Source of the DNA: Juglans regia
Taxonomy: Eukaryota; Streptophyta; Magnoliopsida; Fagales; Juglandaceae
Direction: 5' to 3'
NCBI RefSeq assembly: GCF_001411555.2
Contig: NC_049912.1
Coordinates: 28,559,514-28,623,513 of the forward strand
DNA: 64,000 nucleotides
The position numbers were made by a program, and so were the translations under genes. The notes beneath the pieces were generated by a model. That model saw nothing but the letters and a program-made list of their open reading frames with translations. It had not been told where the DNA came from and did not search any database. This document shows, piece after piece, positions 35,474 through 47,107 of this stretch; the stretch's first letter is position 1; every line of letters starts with the position of its first letter.

Positions 35474-35865
35474 CCTCGTTTGTTTTTACAGATAAGTAGA
35501 GATAAAAGTTAAAAGTTAAATAAAATATATATTTTTTTATAATCAAAGGTGTTCGGTCTAGTTTGCGTGCACCTCTACTAATCCTATAGAACCTTGAAGT
35601 TAATGACCAGGTAAACCTCTAGTGGCCCTAAGGGACTTGAACTGGTGACCATTGAGGAGCAAATCCAAGGCTGGACCAGCTAAGCTACTCCTCAGGTTAA
35701 AAGTTGAATAAAATATTATTAAAATATATATTTTTAATATTATTTTTGTTTAGATTTGAAAAAGTTGAATTTTTTATTTTATTTTGTGTGAGAACTTAAA
35801 AAAATTATAATGATTGAATGAGATTAGATGAAATGAGATGAGAATAACTGTGAAAACAAACGAGG
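35474..35865. mobile_element. MITE of the CGTTTGTTTTCA family, interrupted by a SINE
   Basis: The ends CCTCGTTTGTTTTTA and, inverted, CCTCGTTTGTTTTCA match at 14 of 15. CATTG occurs immediately outside both ends (35469-35473 and 35866-35870), although part of this could instead belong to a longer TIR (TGCCTC). The inner arms carry the GAGATGAGATGAG and AAAGTTGAATAAAATAT tracts typical of the family. A SINE sits in its left half. Confidence 0.75.
35529..35695 (-). mobile_element. tRNA-derived SINE nested in the MITE
   Basis: Read on the minus strand it begins with a tRNA-like head: GAGTAGCTTAGCTGG resembles a Pol III A box and CAGTTCAAGTCCC a B box. It ends in a short T/A-rich tail. A 21-nt direct repeat flanks it (35508-35528 and 35696-35716, one mismatch). 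The repeat is MITE sequence, which shows that the SINE arrived after the MITE. Confidence 0.85.
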
Positions 35866-35870
35866 CATTG

Positions 35871-36074
35871 ACACAATATGACTGACGTACTAACACATAT
35901 CAATAAAATAAAACAAAACAAAAAAGGAGAAAAAAACCAAAATTTTCAAAAGGGAAAAAAATATAATAAGACCAAGCAAAGTGGAGGCATAAATGGAAAA
36001 AATAGAAAAAAAAGCAGAGAAGTGTCAAATACTAATTACTATTCATTACCTTATAGCCACTTTTAAGATGTAAA

Positions 36075-36122
<48 letters not shown>

Positions 36123-36811
36123 ATGCTAAACAAATCTATACATCCTACCAATAAAACTTATATATAATTTTTAAACAAACCTATAAATAATTTTTTTGTA
36201 ATAATTAAAAAAGTGACTATTAGTGAATTTATGTATTTAAAAAAAAATATTTGAAATGTTTAAAAATATTTAAAAATAAAGAAAAAAATTTACAAATGGT
36301 CTATTCCATCTGATGGAACCATCTTATTTTATGTTTGTGTGTACATATGATCATATATTGCTTAGGCCTCTTATTTTTGGACTGTAGTATAGATGTTCAG
36401 TGTTGGTGACAAAAGCTGGAATGGATTTTTCGGCTCATAAAGCTGTAGGTGACTGCCACGGGCTGCAGGCCACATTCTTTGCCATAGATAGCGCTCTCTC
36501 TCTCTCTGGAATCCGGATTTTCTGTCCCAATCATTCAAAGAAATAAAATATCTGGATCAAAAAATTACAGAGAATCTATATTCGAGAGAATGCATATCCT
36601 GTTATCCGGAACCCATTTGGGAATCTGGGATGAGACAGCTGAATTTAGAAAATAGCCAATAATTGTGCATATTTTCCATGCCAGCAGATAGAGTAGAATT
36701 GGAGAAGATACCGTGGTAACAAGAGAAAAAGGAAAATATGTTGTCTATCCAGTCATTAAAGCGCACAAACCAGGTCAGCTCACATACTCCGGCAGCAAGT
36801 TTGCAGGAAGA
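35871..36811. other. Downstream region of the CLB1-like gene
   Basis: A perfect (TA)n microsatellite occupies 36076-36118 (43 nt). A (CT)n tract lies at ~36496-36507. The proximal part is presumably 3' UTR. No gene is seen; an open frame at 35878-36066 is low-complexity Lys/Asn sequence. Confidence 0.5.
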
Positions 36812-39800
36812 CTACAGTGGCTTGGCACCACCATTTTCTTGGACACTGTTCACTGGAGTTGTGGAGCCACTCCTCCTGGAGTGGCTCGATTGCCCTGTAA
36901 TGGTTCTGCCCATGAACTTTCCTGCTTTGCTTAGTCCACTGCCCACAGCTCCAAGGCCACTCCCAACAATCCCAACTCCACTGCCAACGCCGGTTCCCAC
37001 AAGCCCAACCCCAGCACCAATGCCAGTTCCCACAAGCCCCACCCCAGCACCAATACCAGTACCCACCATTCCCACACCAGACCCAACCAGTGATACTGCT
37101 CCATCGAGTGCATCCATCGTACTCCCAATGACTCCCTCTTGTTTCAATTTCTTTCTTTCCTCTAGGACCCTCTTCTCTTCCTCTAGAGCAATCAACTGCT
37201 CTTCTTTGTTAAATTCATGATACAAAACCTGAAAGTCATACATCAAAATTTTCTTAAATACAAATACTCTTAAAAAAATACATGGCAAAAAGGGAATTTA
37301 CACGTCATGCATACATGATGACACTGCATTGATAGAAATGAGAAGCAGAGTAAAGTTATCGCATTTTATCATCAAGCTCACAGTAGAAATTTTAACACTC
37401 ACGGGGTCATCAATTGATAAAATTTTTTGATCAGATGTCTACCTTCACTGTAATAGTCCCCCTATCTTTCTTATCTTTTATTTTCAGCATGTCCAGTGAT
37501 GGTAGCAATCTCAAATCAAACTCTTTCATGCTTTCAGCTTCCAGCTCAATCAAAGGTAGCTTTACTATTCCCAGTCTCTTGTCTTGTCCAATGTCCTTAT
37601 CACAAACCTGTTAGAAGAGTTCATGAACATTTATAAATGTACAGTTGCATGAGATTTACAGGTTAAAGGCAGAAAACATCCTGGGTCAGATACAGGAGAA
37701 ACGGCGGGAAAGGGCAGGGGATGAATACATGAAAATAACAAAAGAAAATGCTATATTTGGAGCCGTGAAAATTTGACTTAGGTGCATCTAAAAAAGACTA
37801 AAACGGTATCTACGATGATTAATGTACGTCCACGAAATAGTGACTCTTCATGCATGTGTCCTGTGACACCTCTCATAGCATCTCTTGAAACTTGATTTAA
37901 GTCATGTTTTTCGGGTCCTCGTGCAATATCCGCAATCCATTCCCAGCCTTCATTAAAAATGCCAAATTTCAGGATCTCAAAAGTCAGAGTTATCAACATA
38001 CTTTGTTGTTTTTATTTCCACTACCCTTTCACTACACATCAGCTGCCATTACAAACATACACTAGAAAGTTTTATTACTTTTTTTCTAATAATATTTATA
38101 TGCTCATAATCCCAAAAAAGGTGAATATACAAACATTTTAATTAATGGGTATATCGATTTTCTTCTATAAAGTGTACACGTGTCATCACTTTGCTTTTTT
38201 CCTCTTTTTTTTTTTTTTTTGGGGGGGGGGGGGGGGGACTACGAAGGTTCAATTCCAGTTGCATGCAAGAGCTTTTTTTCTAAACAACATTTAGACAATT
38301 CAAAGGTCAACAACTCTGGAAATATTAGGAAAATTTCTGAGGAAAAAGATGCATTTTTCACACAATTTATATTGGAAAAAAAAATCAACCGCAAAATAGT
38401 TTGTTACTAACACAGAACACCGCACCATAATTATGATACTATCCCGGCAATTTTAGATTCATGCAGAATTAGCACATATAGATTTGGCTGAAGTGAAAAA
38501 AAAAAAAAAGGAGTGCTAGTGTATCAAGATTCAAAACCTCAAACACAAGGAATTGTGTCTCCTTGTCTTCTGCAATTAACTCGAATGTCTGATTCCAAAC
38601 AGGATTGAGGTTGTTTTCAACAACATTTGTTTTGACCTTGTATAGAGGTCGAATGTACACAATAACATAGGGATCAGATTTGCCAATCATTTCCATGTTC
38701 TTCAAATCATTCGCTTTCACAACCGTCAAGGTAAGCCTTCCCTGTGGTTTAAGCTCTAATTCACTGCATAAAAAACAAAGAGAAACATCACACTTGACTA
38801 GCGAGAGAGAGAATATTATTTAGATGTACTGAACACCAGAGGAAATAACCTCTATTATAGACACTGAATATATTGACCATAATCGAGTGAATAGGAGAAA
38901 GAGTATTGACAGGAAAACTTTGTTGACCAAGTTTTGAACTCAATCTCTCTTTTCCTTTCTCTTCCTTCCTGATATAAACATTTTACACAGTTTTGCTTGC
39001 AAGTTGATATACCACGACATGGAGTTTTGAGGTAAGGAAAAATAAATAAATTTATAAGGTACCCTAAGGGTTTGGTGTGGGCTTAGGCCCCACACTTATG
39101 AGCCTCTTTCTCCACTCCTTTTGTTCTCAAATTTTCTTAACAAACAAAGACCAAAACAACAACATAATTACCTTGTATCAACAGGCATACCACCAATTGG
39201 AACAACAATCCTATGGGGCCATTGGAGCATATCCGTGACAATTGAATTCACTGTATCCTACAAGAGAGTGTAACCGCATAATGAGTGAGCCTAAGTGGCA
39301 ATGCAAAATCAATAAGGAGGATTGAAAGAATAAGTTCGATACAACAACAAAACTTACATCAATCATATCTGAAAGTCCAGGGATAGCTGTTAAGCTTCCA
39401 CCAACAGCCTTCAGATTATACTCGATTCTAGGCTTTGGCTGATTAAAGTATATGACATTAGTCCATTCTAAATCAACTAATGATAAAAGTGGTAGAAACT
39501 CATCATGTCATTTGATGTCATCTCACAGCAAATCTCCAATCATAAGAAATAGTAAATTGAAGCTTAATATCTTGGGAGAAAAAAGGTGGGGGGAAGAGAG
39601 AAAAAATCACAATATCTGTTTGTGCATTGTGTTGAGAAAAAAACAATCAAAACCTAGAATTTTCAGTGCAGAAGCCAACAAATTGCTATCTTTTGCAAAA
39701 ACTTTCGCAGTGCAGATCAGTCAATTTTACAACAGGTTAAGAAATTGATCAAAGTTCTCTTGTATACATCTCGTGTACTTGGGCTATGCCTTTTTTTTTT

Positions 39801-42800
39801 TTAATTTTTATTTTTTATCATCAATGAAATTTCTTTTACATATAACAGAAAATATACTTTGATCATTTGTATGGAACAAATATTAGAGATCACACTCATA
39901 AACAAAGATGTCAGACATGGCAACTCCCTGCAAATTGAAAATGGCATTCATAACGTCATGTCATAATCATCATTACAATAAGAAGAAATGGTTCAAAATT
40001 TCAATGTAGAAAACTGACCACCACCTCAACTTCCAATTCCTACTTTGTCAAACTTGAGTCATTCCCAGTATACTATAGCAATTGATTTTGCCCCTTGGTA
40101 ACATTGCGATATGCATGGTATACAAGGATATTGTCTACTCTAGAAATATATCAACAAATGCTTTCGGTCAGATAAATAAATAGTAGGTACCTGTACAGGT
40201 TCAGCACTAGCGAAAATTATGCACGAACCAGAGTAAAGCACATTTATAGTAAGCCAAGAACAATTTAACAAAACCATGTATATTTGCAAGAATCTTCACT
40301 GAAGTACCTCTGAAAGTAGGGCAACAACAACAGCAGAAATACAAGGTATCTCTTCAGCAAGTTGGAAGATAACACGAACAACAGTGAAAACCTGAAGATC
40401 CTTCAGCTGTGGCAGGTGGTATCATAACAGTAACTTAATTCAATACTCTCATATTCCATAAATTCATTTGCTATAAACAATTTTTTTATATAAGTAAACA
40501 TAATGCTGTAAACATAAACCAATATACAATCCAAAAGATACAGTTCAAAGTGCTTCATGTACCAACCTGAATGGGTATTGAAGCAACAAGAGCAGCTTCA
40601 GCGCCTAAAATGATGCTTGGATCACCACCCCAACGGAAATCAATATCCATTGTAATTTGGCCTTCCTTAAGACTCTGAACACGAATACCTGCATCAAATT
40701 AAGCAATTGTACAGGCACATAACATGGAAAAAATGTATAATACGGATTGAATTTTTATGTTATATGGACTATAAAAGTCTAACAACTACCTTGAACAATT
40801 TAAAGAGAACAGGAAATATATACTGACAATACTTATTGAAATAAATATATGGGAAAATAGTAGCAATTTAGTTACAATTGGCAAATGTAGTATAAAAGCC
40901 ACTTGGCCGACGAAAATTTAGTACTTCAAGAAAAGAAATTTAGGAGAACTAAAACATAATTGAAAAAAAGCCCGCCATTTATCATAAGAAATAAAAAAAC
41001 ATGCATATCATGAATACCCTAAAAACTGTAAGTGTATCTTAAAAACAATATATTTCAAGGACTATAGATCCTTGAGTCATAATTTCCTACAAAAGATTAA
41101 AATGTACTATAGATCCTTGGGAAATCATGGTCTTTGATCTAACAAATAGATTTTTCTTGTTAAAATTGGCCCATTTAATCAGAAAAGCACTTGCTCTTCA
41201 TGCAAACATTTTTATCTTACTTGTTATGGCCTTGCCTAGCAAATAATTCATCATACTCCATAATTCCCCGTACTTTAAAGCCACCTTAGGCTGAGTTCGA
41301 CAATCAGAGTAAAAACGTTTTAAGCAAATGGAAAACACATGGAATAAAAGAAATGGGCAACAAGATAGGTGGTGGGAGCAAAAACAAACATGAAAGTGGG
41401 TTTTCTACATTGAATTTGTGAGATAAGAAATACCCATCTTAAAGGTTCATTAGTTAATGAAGATTTAATTTTTATTAAACTGAATGAGGGGCAAGCAATT
41501 TGCGGCCTGATCTAAAAGCTAATTAACGGTTCATACCTTCAATTTTGGGTGCCACATTACCGAGAGACAATTTGCTGAACTTTAGTGAAGTAATTCCAGG
41601 TGGTCGGTATTCCTCCAGAAGTGGCTCAACAGATTCTTTTATCACCATTTCAGCTGCCTGAGAATAAAAAATCCACAATAATTCATAAATAAAGCCTCCA
41701 CTATAGTTGCTGAATTTTATCTGTTCTCTTTTCCTCAGCAATACATAATATCTCCCTCCCCACTTCATGATGGCCTCCTCCTCTATCCTAGGACCATCGA
41801 AAGTGACCTTCTACCAATGGCTTGGCTTTTGTTTACAAGATTTGCATTTTCTTTTCACTTCTACATCTAAATCTTCAAACAAATGGTGGATTTCATTTTA
41901 TTTATTATGACGTGGAACCTCACTAGGCAGGGTCCTTTGAACCCAACCCTAGGTAGTAAACCTCGAATACACGACACCAACTGCTAGAGCTGTGTATCAG
42001 GTAGTCCAGAGGAACCCCTAGGGCAAAATTGAACCGAAGATGTCTGAGTCTACAGCTCATTCCATATCCGCCCTTTGACTACTAGGTTGCACCATGACAA
42101 GTTAAAAAGAAATGTTGGATTTTATAACTCAAGCTTCTACAAGCATCTTCAAATTTTGAGGTTTTCACAAAACCTTTCCCCAAAAATACTTCTATAAAGC
42201 CTCATTTGATCCAAGGGGTATGTGACTATGGAGCCTAATAAAAAATATTATAATTAGTATAAAACAATACATACTTCATTTTGGAAAACCTAACTTGATC
42301 AAACTGAAAATTAAATAATTCCAAGAAAATTTCAGTCAAGACAAATGGAGACTTAAAGATATATTCTGATATAGCAAATTCACTGCCACAATGCTAAAAG
42401 CAATGAAGGGAACAAAGTGCAGCAATGGTGCCAAACTTAACATCTGCTTGGTTGTTTTACCTTCTGACCAAGAAAAAGTATCCTAGAATAACTTGTTACG
42501 GTAATATACATTTTATCTGAGTATAGTAGCAAGAAAAGAGGCTTACATCTGCAACAAATGGCCACAATTTGCTCAGTTGCTTGTTCAGCCATTTCACCTG
42601 AACATGATACAAAGTATAGCATAAGTAGACCAATAACGTAAAGAAATTTGCATAAAATTGAGCCACCCTATAATAAATTCACAAATGAACACACTGCCTA
42701 GCATGGTAAGCACCAAATTGCACAGACACGTGCCAAATAAAAGCAAATCATATGATTTCTTGTGTCCTCTTTGTTCATTATATAAAAGAAAAAAGAAGTT

Positions 42801-43566
42801 GAAAAAAATATTTCAAGCCTTGGTAGACAATGGAATAATCAAAATGATGAATAATAGACATATAAAAAGAACCGACCTGTTCAAAAAGGGGGAAAGATAT
42901 CCATTCTGGAAAATTTTCACCGCAAATTTTCCTCAAGTCATCTCGATTAAGAGATCCAAGAAGTTTTATATCGACAGCCTACAAAAGAAAAGAATCATAT
43001 CAAAGATTATTACACCAAGTGAAATGATATATCCAATACATCAAAGGCTCAAAGCACAGGTATGAAATGCCAACTCCCACAGGTCTAAATAGTAAATATG
43101 CTTATCCAACTGGCTCTCATAAACAGGCCTGAGGTTAGGCTCGGCATGTAGTCAGCAAATAATTGGCTTCTTGCGTGTATTATCAAGGAATTACACTGAC
43201 TTCAGGTTAAAATACTGTTACAACCACAAATCAAGCACATGTATCTTTTACATTGAGTAGTAAAATGATAATTACAATGCATACACCTGAAAATGTATCT
43301 CAAACCAGAAGTAACAAGGATTGCCCATATTTTGTACTAATTTACGCATCACAAAATAATCATTTCAAGATATATTTGAATTGTTGTCCACTGGTCTTTC
43401 ATGTACGCTTTCCGAATATTTGAAAACTTTGAATATTTCCAACTATTGGTAATTAGCATACCTTAGCAACTCGCTTGGTGCTTCTGTACCGCATCATATG
43501 TTTCCATCCGGCCATCAATGCAATCCCGAATATCATCCCCATGAAAATCCCCGAAATCAACCCCAT
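36812..43566 (-). CDS. CLB1: SMP-C2 domain protein, CLB1/SYT7 (NTMC2 type 4)
   Basis: Eleven exons on the minus strand: 43566-43462, 42978-42877, 42597-42547, 41657-41537, 40688-40567, 40406-40308, 39438-39358, 39257-39172, 38763-38538, 37607-37443 and 37228-36812. All junctions are GT..AG and phase-consistent, giving 524 aa (Arabidopsis homologue ~510). A hydrophobic N-terminal anchor (MGLISGIFMGMIFGIALMAG) is followed by an SMP lipid-transfer domain at ~70-255. One C2 domain (TLTVVKANDLKNMEMIGKSD onward) covers ~258-370, then a charged coiled coil at ~392-420. A Gly/Val repeat tail covers ~435-490. The family tethers ER to other membranes; CLB1 was also described as a Ca-dependent lipid binder. 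Introns hold a SINE and a T/G homopolymer junction. All core motifs are intact. Its order beside CYP76 matches At3g61050-At3g61040. Confidence 0.95.
38205..38237 (+). repeat. Homopolymer T16-G17 junction in a CLB1 intron
   Basis: Sixteen T (38205-38220) are followed directly by seventeen G (38221-38237). It lies in the intron between exons 9 and 10 of the CLB1-like gene. Its exact length is likely to be unstable or misread by sequencing. Confidence 0.95.
41897..42109 (-). mobile_element. SINE in CLB1 intron 3
   Basis: On the minus strand it has a tRNA-like head (CAACCTAGTAGTCAAAGGGC; B-box-like TTCGGTTCAATTTTG) and a body containing TTGGTGTCGTGTATTCGAGG, and ends in a TA-rich tail. A 16-nt direct repeat with two mismatches flanks it (41881-41896 and 42110-42125). 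The orientation is antisense-neutral relative to splicing, since no exon is touched. Confidence 0.75.
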
Positions 43567-44890
43567 TTTTCTTTTTTTGTTTTTTCCAAATTCCAAACAA
43601 ACAATTCGCAAATAAATAATTAAATCACTAAAAATCCAAACCCGATATTTCCACAACAAAAACGAGAGAGAGAGAGAGAGACTTACAGAGTGATAAGATA
43701 GGCAATAGATAAGGAAAGGAGAGACTTGGAACACGTACAATTGGAAGCGAACCCAGTGACGACTTTCTCGCTCTGGATTCTACAAGTTAAAAATGCTCGT
43801 ACCGTGTGAGTTTCTCTCTGTAGAAAGGGTCGGTTTCATTTTTCCAAGTATTCTGGCTCTAAACGTAGCTAGTCTCGTACGCATTGGGAGCTATCGTCTC
43901 GGCAATCGAATATCCTCTCCCCAATATTCCAAAGAAAATGAATCGAAGCATTGAATTCAAGCTATACGTTACAATCTTTGTTAAAGAATTTTGTTTGATT
44001 GCATACCTCAGGCCGTTCACGTTCTGTCCGTTAACGTGCTGTGGATATTCTTAACGTCCTTGTAGTCGTGAATGAGACGTTTACTTCTTAAAGTTTCTTA
44101 ATATTTTAAAGAAAATTCTATCCATTATTGCATTATTTTTTTTTAATGCAAAACTTTATATCATAACTCAAGTTTTTTTATGAACCATTAGAAATTATAT
44201 CAAAGTTAACGTCTTCCGGATCGATCTCTCTCTCGATCTCAACAAGGCAAATTCTCTCTCATAAAACGAAAATAATTTATACACAATATTTTTCATAATA
44301 TATTTTATAATAATATGTTAAATGAGGAATAATTTTGGAAAACATTTTATAAAAGTAATATTAATTTATAAAAATATCCTTATCTTACAACATTGTTGTA
44401 AAATATATTGTGTGTATCAATACTCCTCATAAAAAGCCTCCAGATCTTATTTTTGCCGAAGTACCTCCTCATCCTCCTCTTTCCCTATCTCATTCTCTCA
44501 TTTCTCCATTTACCTACTTTGTCTATTAAGGTAATTTTATTTTCTTAATTTATTTTAGTTCCTTTAAAGTTGAAAAAGATAGACATATAGTTTTTCGACA
44601 ACTATCAAGATACATGTGCATCACAAGAAAACTCTCAGGCTGCAAATCTTTCAGAAGATAGTGGTGATTTTGCAAAAATCTCTGTGCGTGATCCTCACGT
44701 GCCATCACTTTCGACAACTTTTCTCGCCACATGCACTTGATCACTGAAACCGCCGCCATGACTTTTGTGGCTAAAAAAAGATAAATGTGTTACCTTCACA
44801 CGCCGTCACAGATTCTGAAGTCTATCAGAATTAGTCCAATTGTAATCCATCTATTTTCACATATTTCTTACCACTTTTCTTAATTGTTTA

Positions 44891-44926
<36 letters not shown>

Positions 44927-46244
44927 GTCTATTGGACGTTTGTCTATATAGATTGGGTCTTTTCTTTTTATAAAGAGTGATATTGAGTTTTTGTTTAGGC
45001 AGAATGTTGTCTCTTAGACATTTGTTCATAGAGAGTATCAACAGTAGTGAAGATCAGACCAGTTACAAAAAGAAAATAGTATACTAGTAGAACTTCAAAT
45101 GCACTAATTGATTTATGAGGTAATAGTTGATATGGAGATATCCTTGATTGTATCCGGTTATAGATGTAAGTTTTTATGATGAATGAATGATGATAATTTT
45201 ACTTAAAAAAAAAAATTAATGTCTATCTAAATTTATTTCATTCAATAATATTATTATATTTTAGGCGTGTTTTTATTTTTTTTGTGAAGATGCACTTTTG
45301 TTATCATTAATTATTATTATTATTATCATTACTATTACTAATTTACTATTACTACTAGTACCTGGACAAGAAATGAATGAGAAAAAATAGAGCCAAATCG
45401 AAAGGCATTGCTCGAACCACACATTTTGCGCCTCTCATTTCGAATTCAATGTACAGACTGAAGTGCCCTCTTCGGGAGTATAGTCTTGAACTGATAATAA
45501 TTATAATCATGTCTGTCGCCATTTTATCTAAGAGGAATTCTTGACATCAGTCCGTAGCCGCAGCATACCTGCGTGTATTTTTATTTATTTTTACATTCAA
45601 TACAGTAGAGTGTGCTACGACTGCAGCGCACAGTAAGCTGCAATTTTGTATTTTCCTTTATTTAATATCAATGATGCACCAGCTGGTTTGACCCATAACA
45701 TATCAGCAATTGATATCCATTTTCCACAAAAAGGCCTCTCTTTCTTTTTTTTAAAAATTTTTTTTCTAAAAATATGGGCAGTCAAAAGGCTACAAGGCAA
45801 TCTTAGCCATGGGTTTCAAGGAATGCTATGTACCACTCCCAATTCCTCTCTCATTTTTAACGAAAGGCGATCAAAATATTAAAAAAAGAATAAGAATTTG
45901 CAATTGCATACGAAAAGTCTATGTATTAAAGATTGCAACTTGGACCAAATTTTTTCCAATAAAAAAAAATAAAATAATAAACAAAAAATAAAATAGATCA
46001 GGTCCAATCATTCTTCCCTCTCAACGCGGGAAGTTTGTTTTATAATCCAGCAAGTATAGGAATATAAAAGGAAAAATAAAATGTAAGCCGTCCAGAACAC
46101 GCTCATCCGTGGAAATGTTCTCCTTTACACCCAAAACCAAGTTACCGAAACCCCCCCGGCCGACGTGATTTTACCGAACTAGCACAAACATGCAAAATGC
46201 CATCCCCATCCCAACCGGCCCAACCTTCCAGCCGAGTAGGATAT
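43567..46244. other. Intergenic between CLB1 and the phytocyanin-like gene
   Basis: The region next to 43567 is the CLB1 leader and promoter, with (GA)n at ~43666-43680. (TA)n lies at 44894-44933. The minus-strand ORF at 44550-44759 has no recognised domain. A foldback related to the 18.3 kb MITE lies at about 45535-45640. The last part is the 3' UTR of the next gene. Confidence 0.5.
45535..45640. repeat. Foldback related to the 18.3 kb MULE-like MITE
   Basis: The left arm AATTCTTGACATCAGTCCGT then AGCCGCAGCATAC parallels the left arm at 18.3 kb. The right arm, inverted, reads GCAGTCGTAGCACACTCTAC. The arms are diverged and a target duplication is not clear. Confidence 0.55.
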
Positions 46245-47107
46245 TTAGAACAGAACAGACACGGCGAGAAGTGCACATAACACACCGCCCACGTTAGCGC
46301 CACATCTAAAGGCGCCGTTCTGGGAGTCGCTGACCGGTGGCGACTGAACCGAGTCGGGACCAGGAGGCTCTATGTACGGCGGCGGAGGCGGCTGGTTGAG
46401 GCTGGGCGGTAAGCCGAGGCCGTGTTTGACCTGGATCTCGAAGGCCATGCCCTGCTGGCACTGGACGCCGTCGTTGGCGTCGGAGAAGTAGTAGTTGGGG
46501 CCCTCGATGGTCAACGGCACCGCCACGGTCATCTTGTCTCCGAACTGCGTGCTGCCTCCGTTGTACTGGGAGGTATCATCGTCCTCTGCATCATCCACGG
46601 TGCAGCTCAAGTAGGTAGTATCGTTGTATGTCTGGATCACCGTCGTGTTCGAATTGGTATTGAAAACTACAGAAAAACAATAAGAAAGCGTAAGAATTAA
46701 TTGATTGATTGGCAAAAGAGTCAGCGGAAATTGAAGTACAGAAGCATTTGTCTTGTGAGACAATCGAGGAAATTCAATTGTTTTTGAAAATGTAGATTGA
46801 ACTAAAATGGGACCAGCAGACCTAAACCCTAATCATCGTCGCATCCTCCAAAAAGAGAAACAATGAACCGTGTGAGTCGAGTACGGAGCTTACTGAGAAA
46901 GTCTCCGAGATTGAAGGTGAGGGTGGCGGCCCAAGAGGAGTAGTTGGTGGCGGAAGTGTTGGCGGTGCCGTTGAAGAACCATCCGGCGGCGCCGCCCACG
47001 GTATGGTTGGTGTACCCGGTGCCAGGAGGGGCGTCCGATGCTGCTGTAGCGGCTGTTATTAGAAGCGCAATGATCGCCGTCAGATTCCCCAAGGTCGCCG
47101 TCGCCAT
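46245..47107 (-). CDS. Phytocyanin-like, GPI-anchored early-nodulin-like protein
   Basis: Two exons, 47107-46894 and 46666-46245, encode 211 aa; the join reads GDFLIFNTNSN, as expected for a phytocyanin strand. A signal peptide covers ~1-22. One plastocyanin-like domain follows at ~30-155 with several N-glycosylation sites (NGT, NTS, NYS, NTT). Then come a Pro-rich linker (PPPPPYIEPPGPD) and a hydrophobic C-terminus (CALLAVSVLF) consistent with GPI anchoring at the plasma membrane. Of the usual copper ligands only a Cys (VQCQQG) is evident; the His positions appear to be Asn (NTNSN, GPNYYF). It should therefore not bind copper like a plantacyanin. An upstream in-frame Met (47245) would place the signal peptide internally and was rejected. 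Confidence 0.87.

Noticed and set aside
36738..37220. 160-codon plus-strand ORF rich in Pro-Thr repeats
   Set aside because: Exact antisense of the Gly/Val repeat exon of the CLB1-like gene, whose splice phases and domains are established on the minus strand.
44550..44759. 69-codon minus-strand ORF between CLB1 and the phytocyanin-like gene
   Set aside because: No similarity recognised and no supporting splice or promoter context; too short to call.
46422..46700. 92-codon plus-strand ORF opposite the phytocyanin-like gene
   Set aside because: Shadow of exon 2; no domain.
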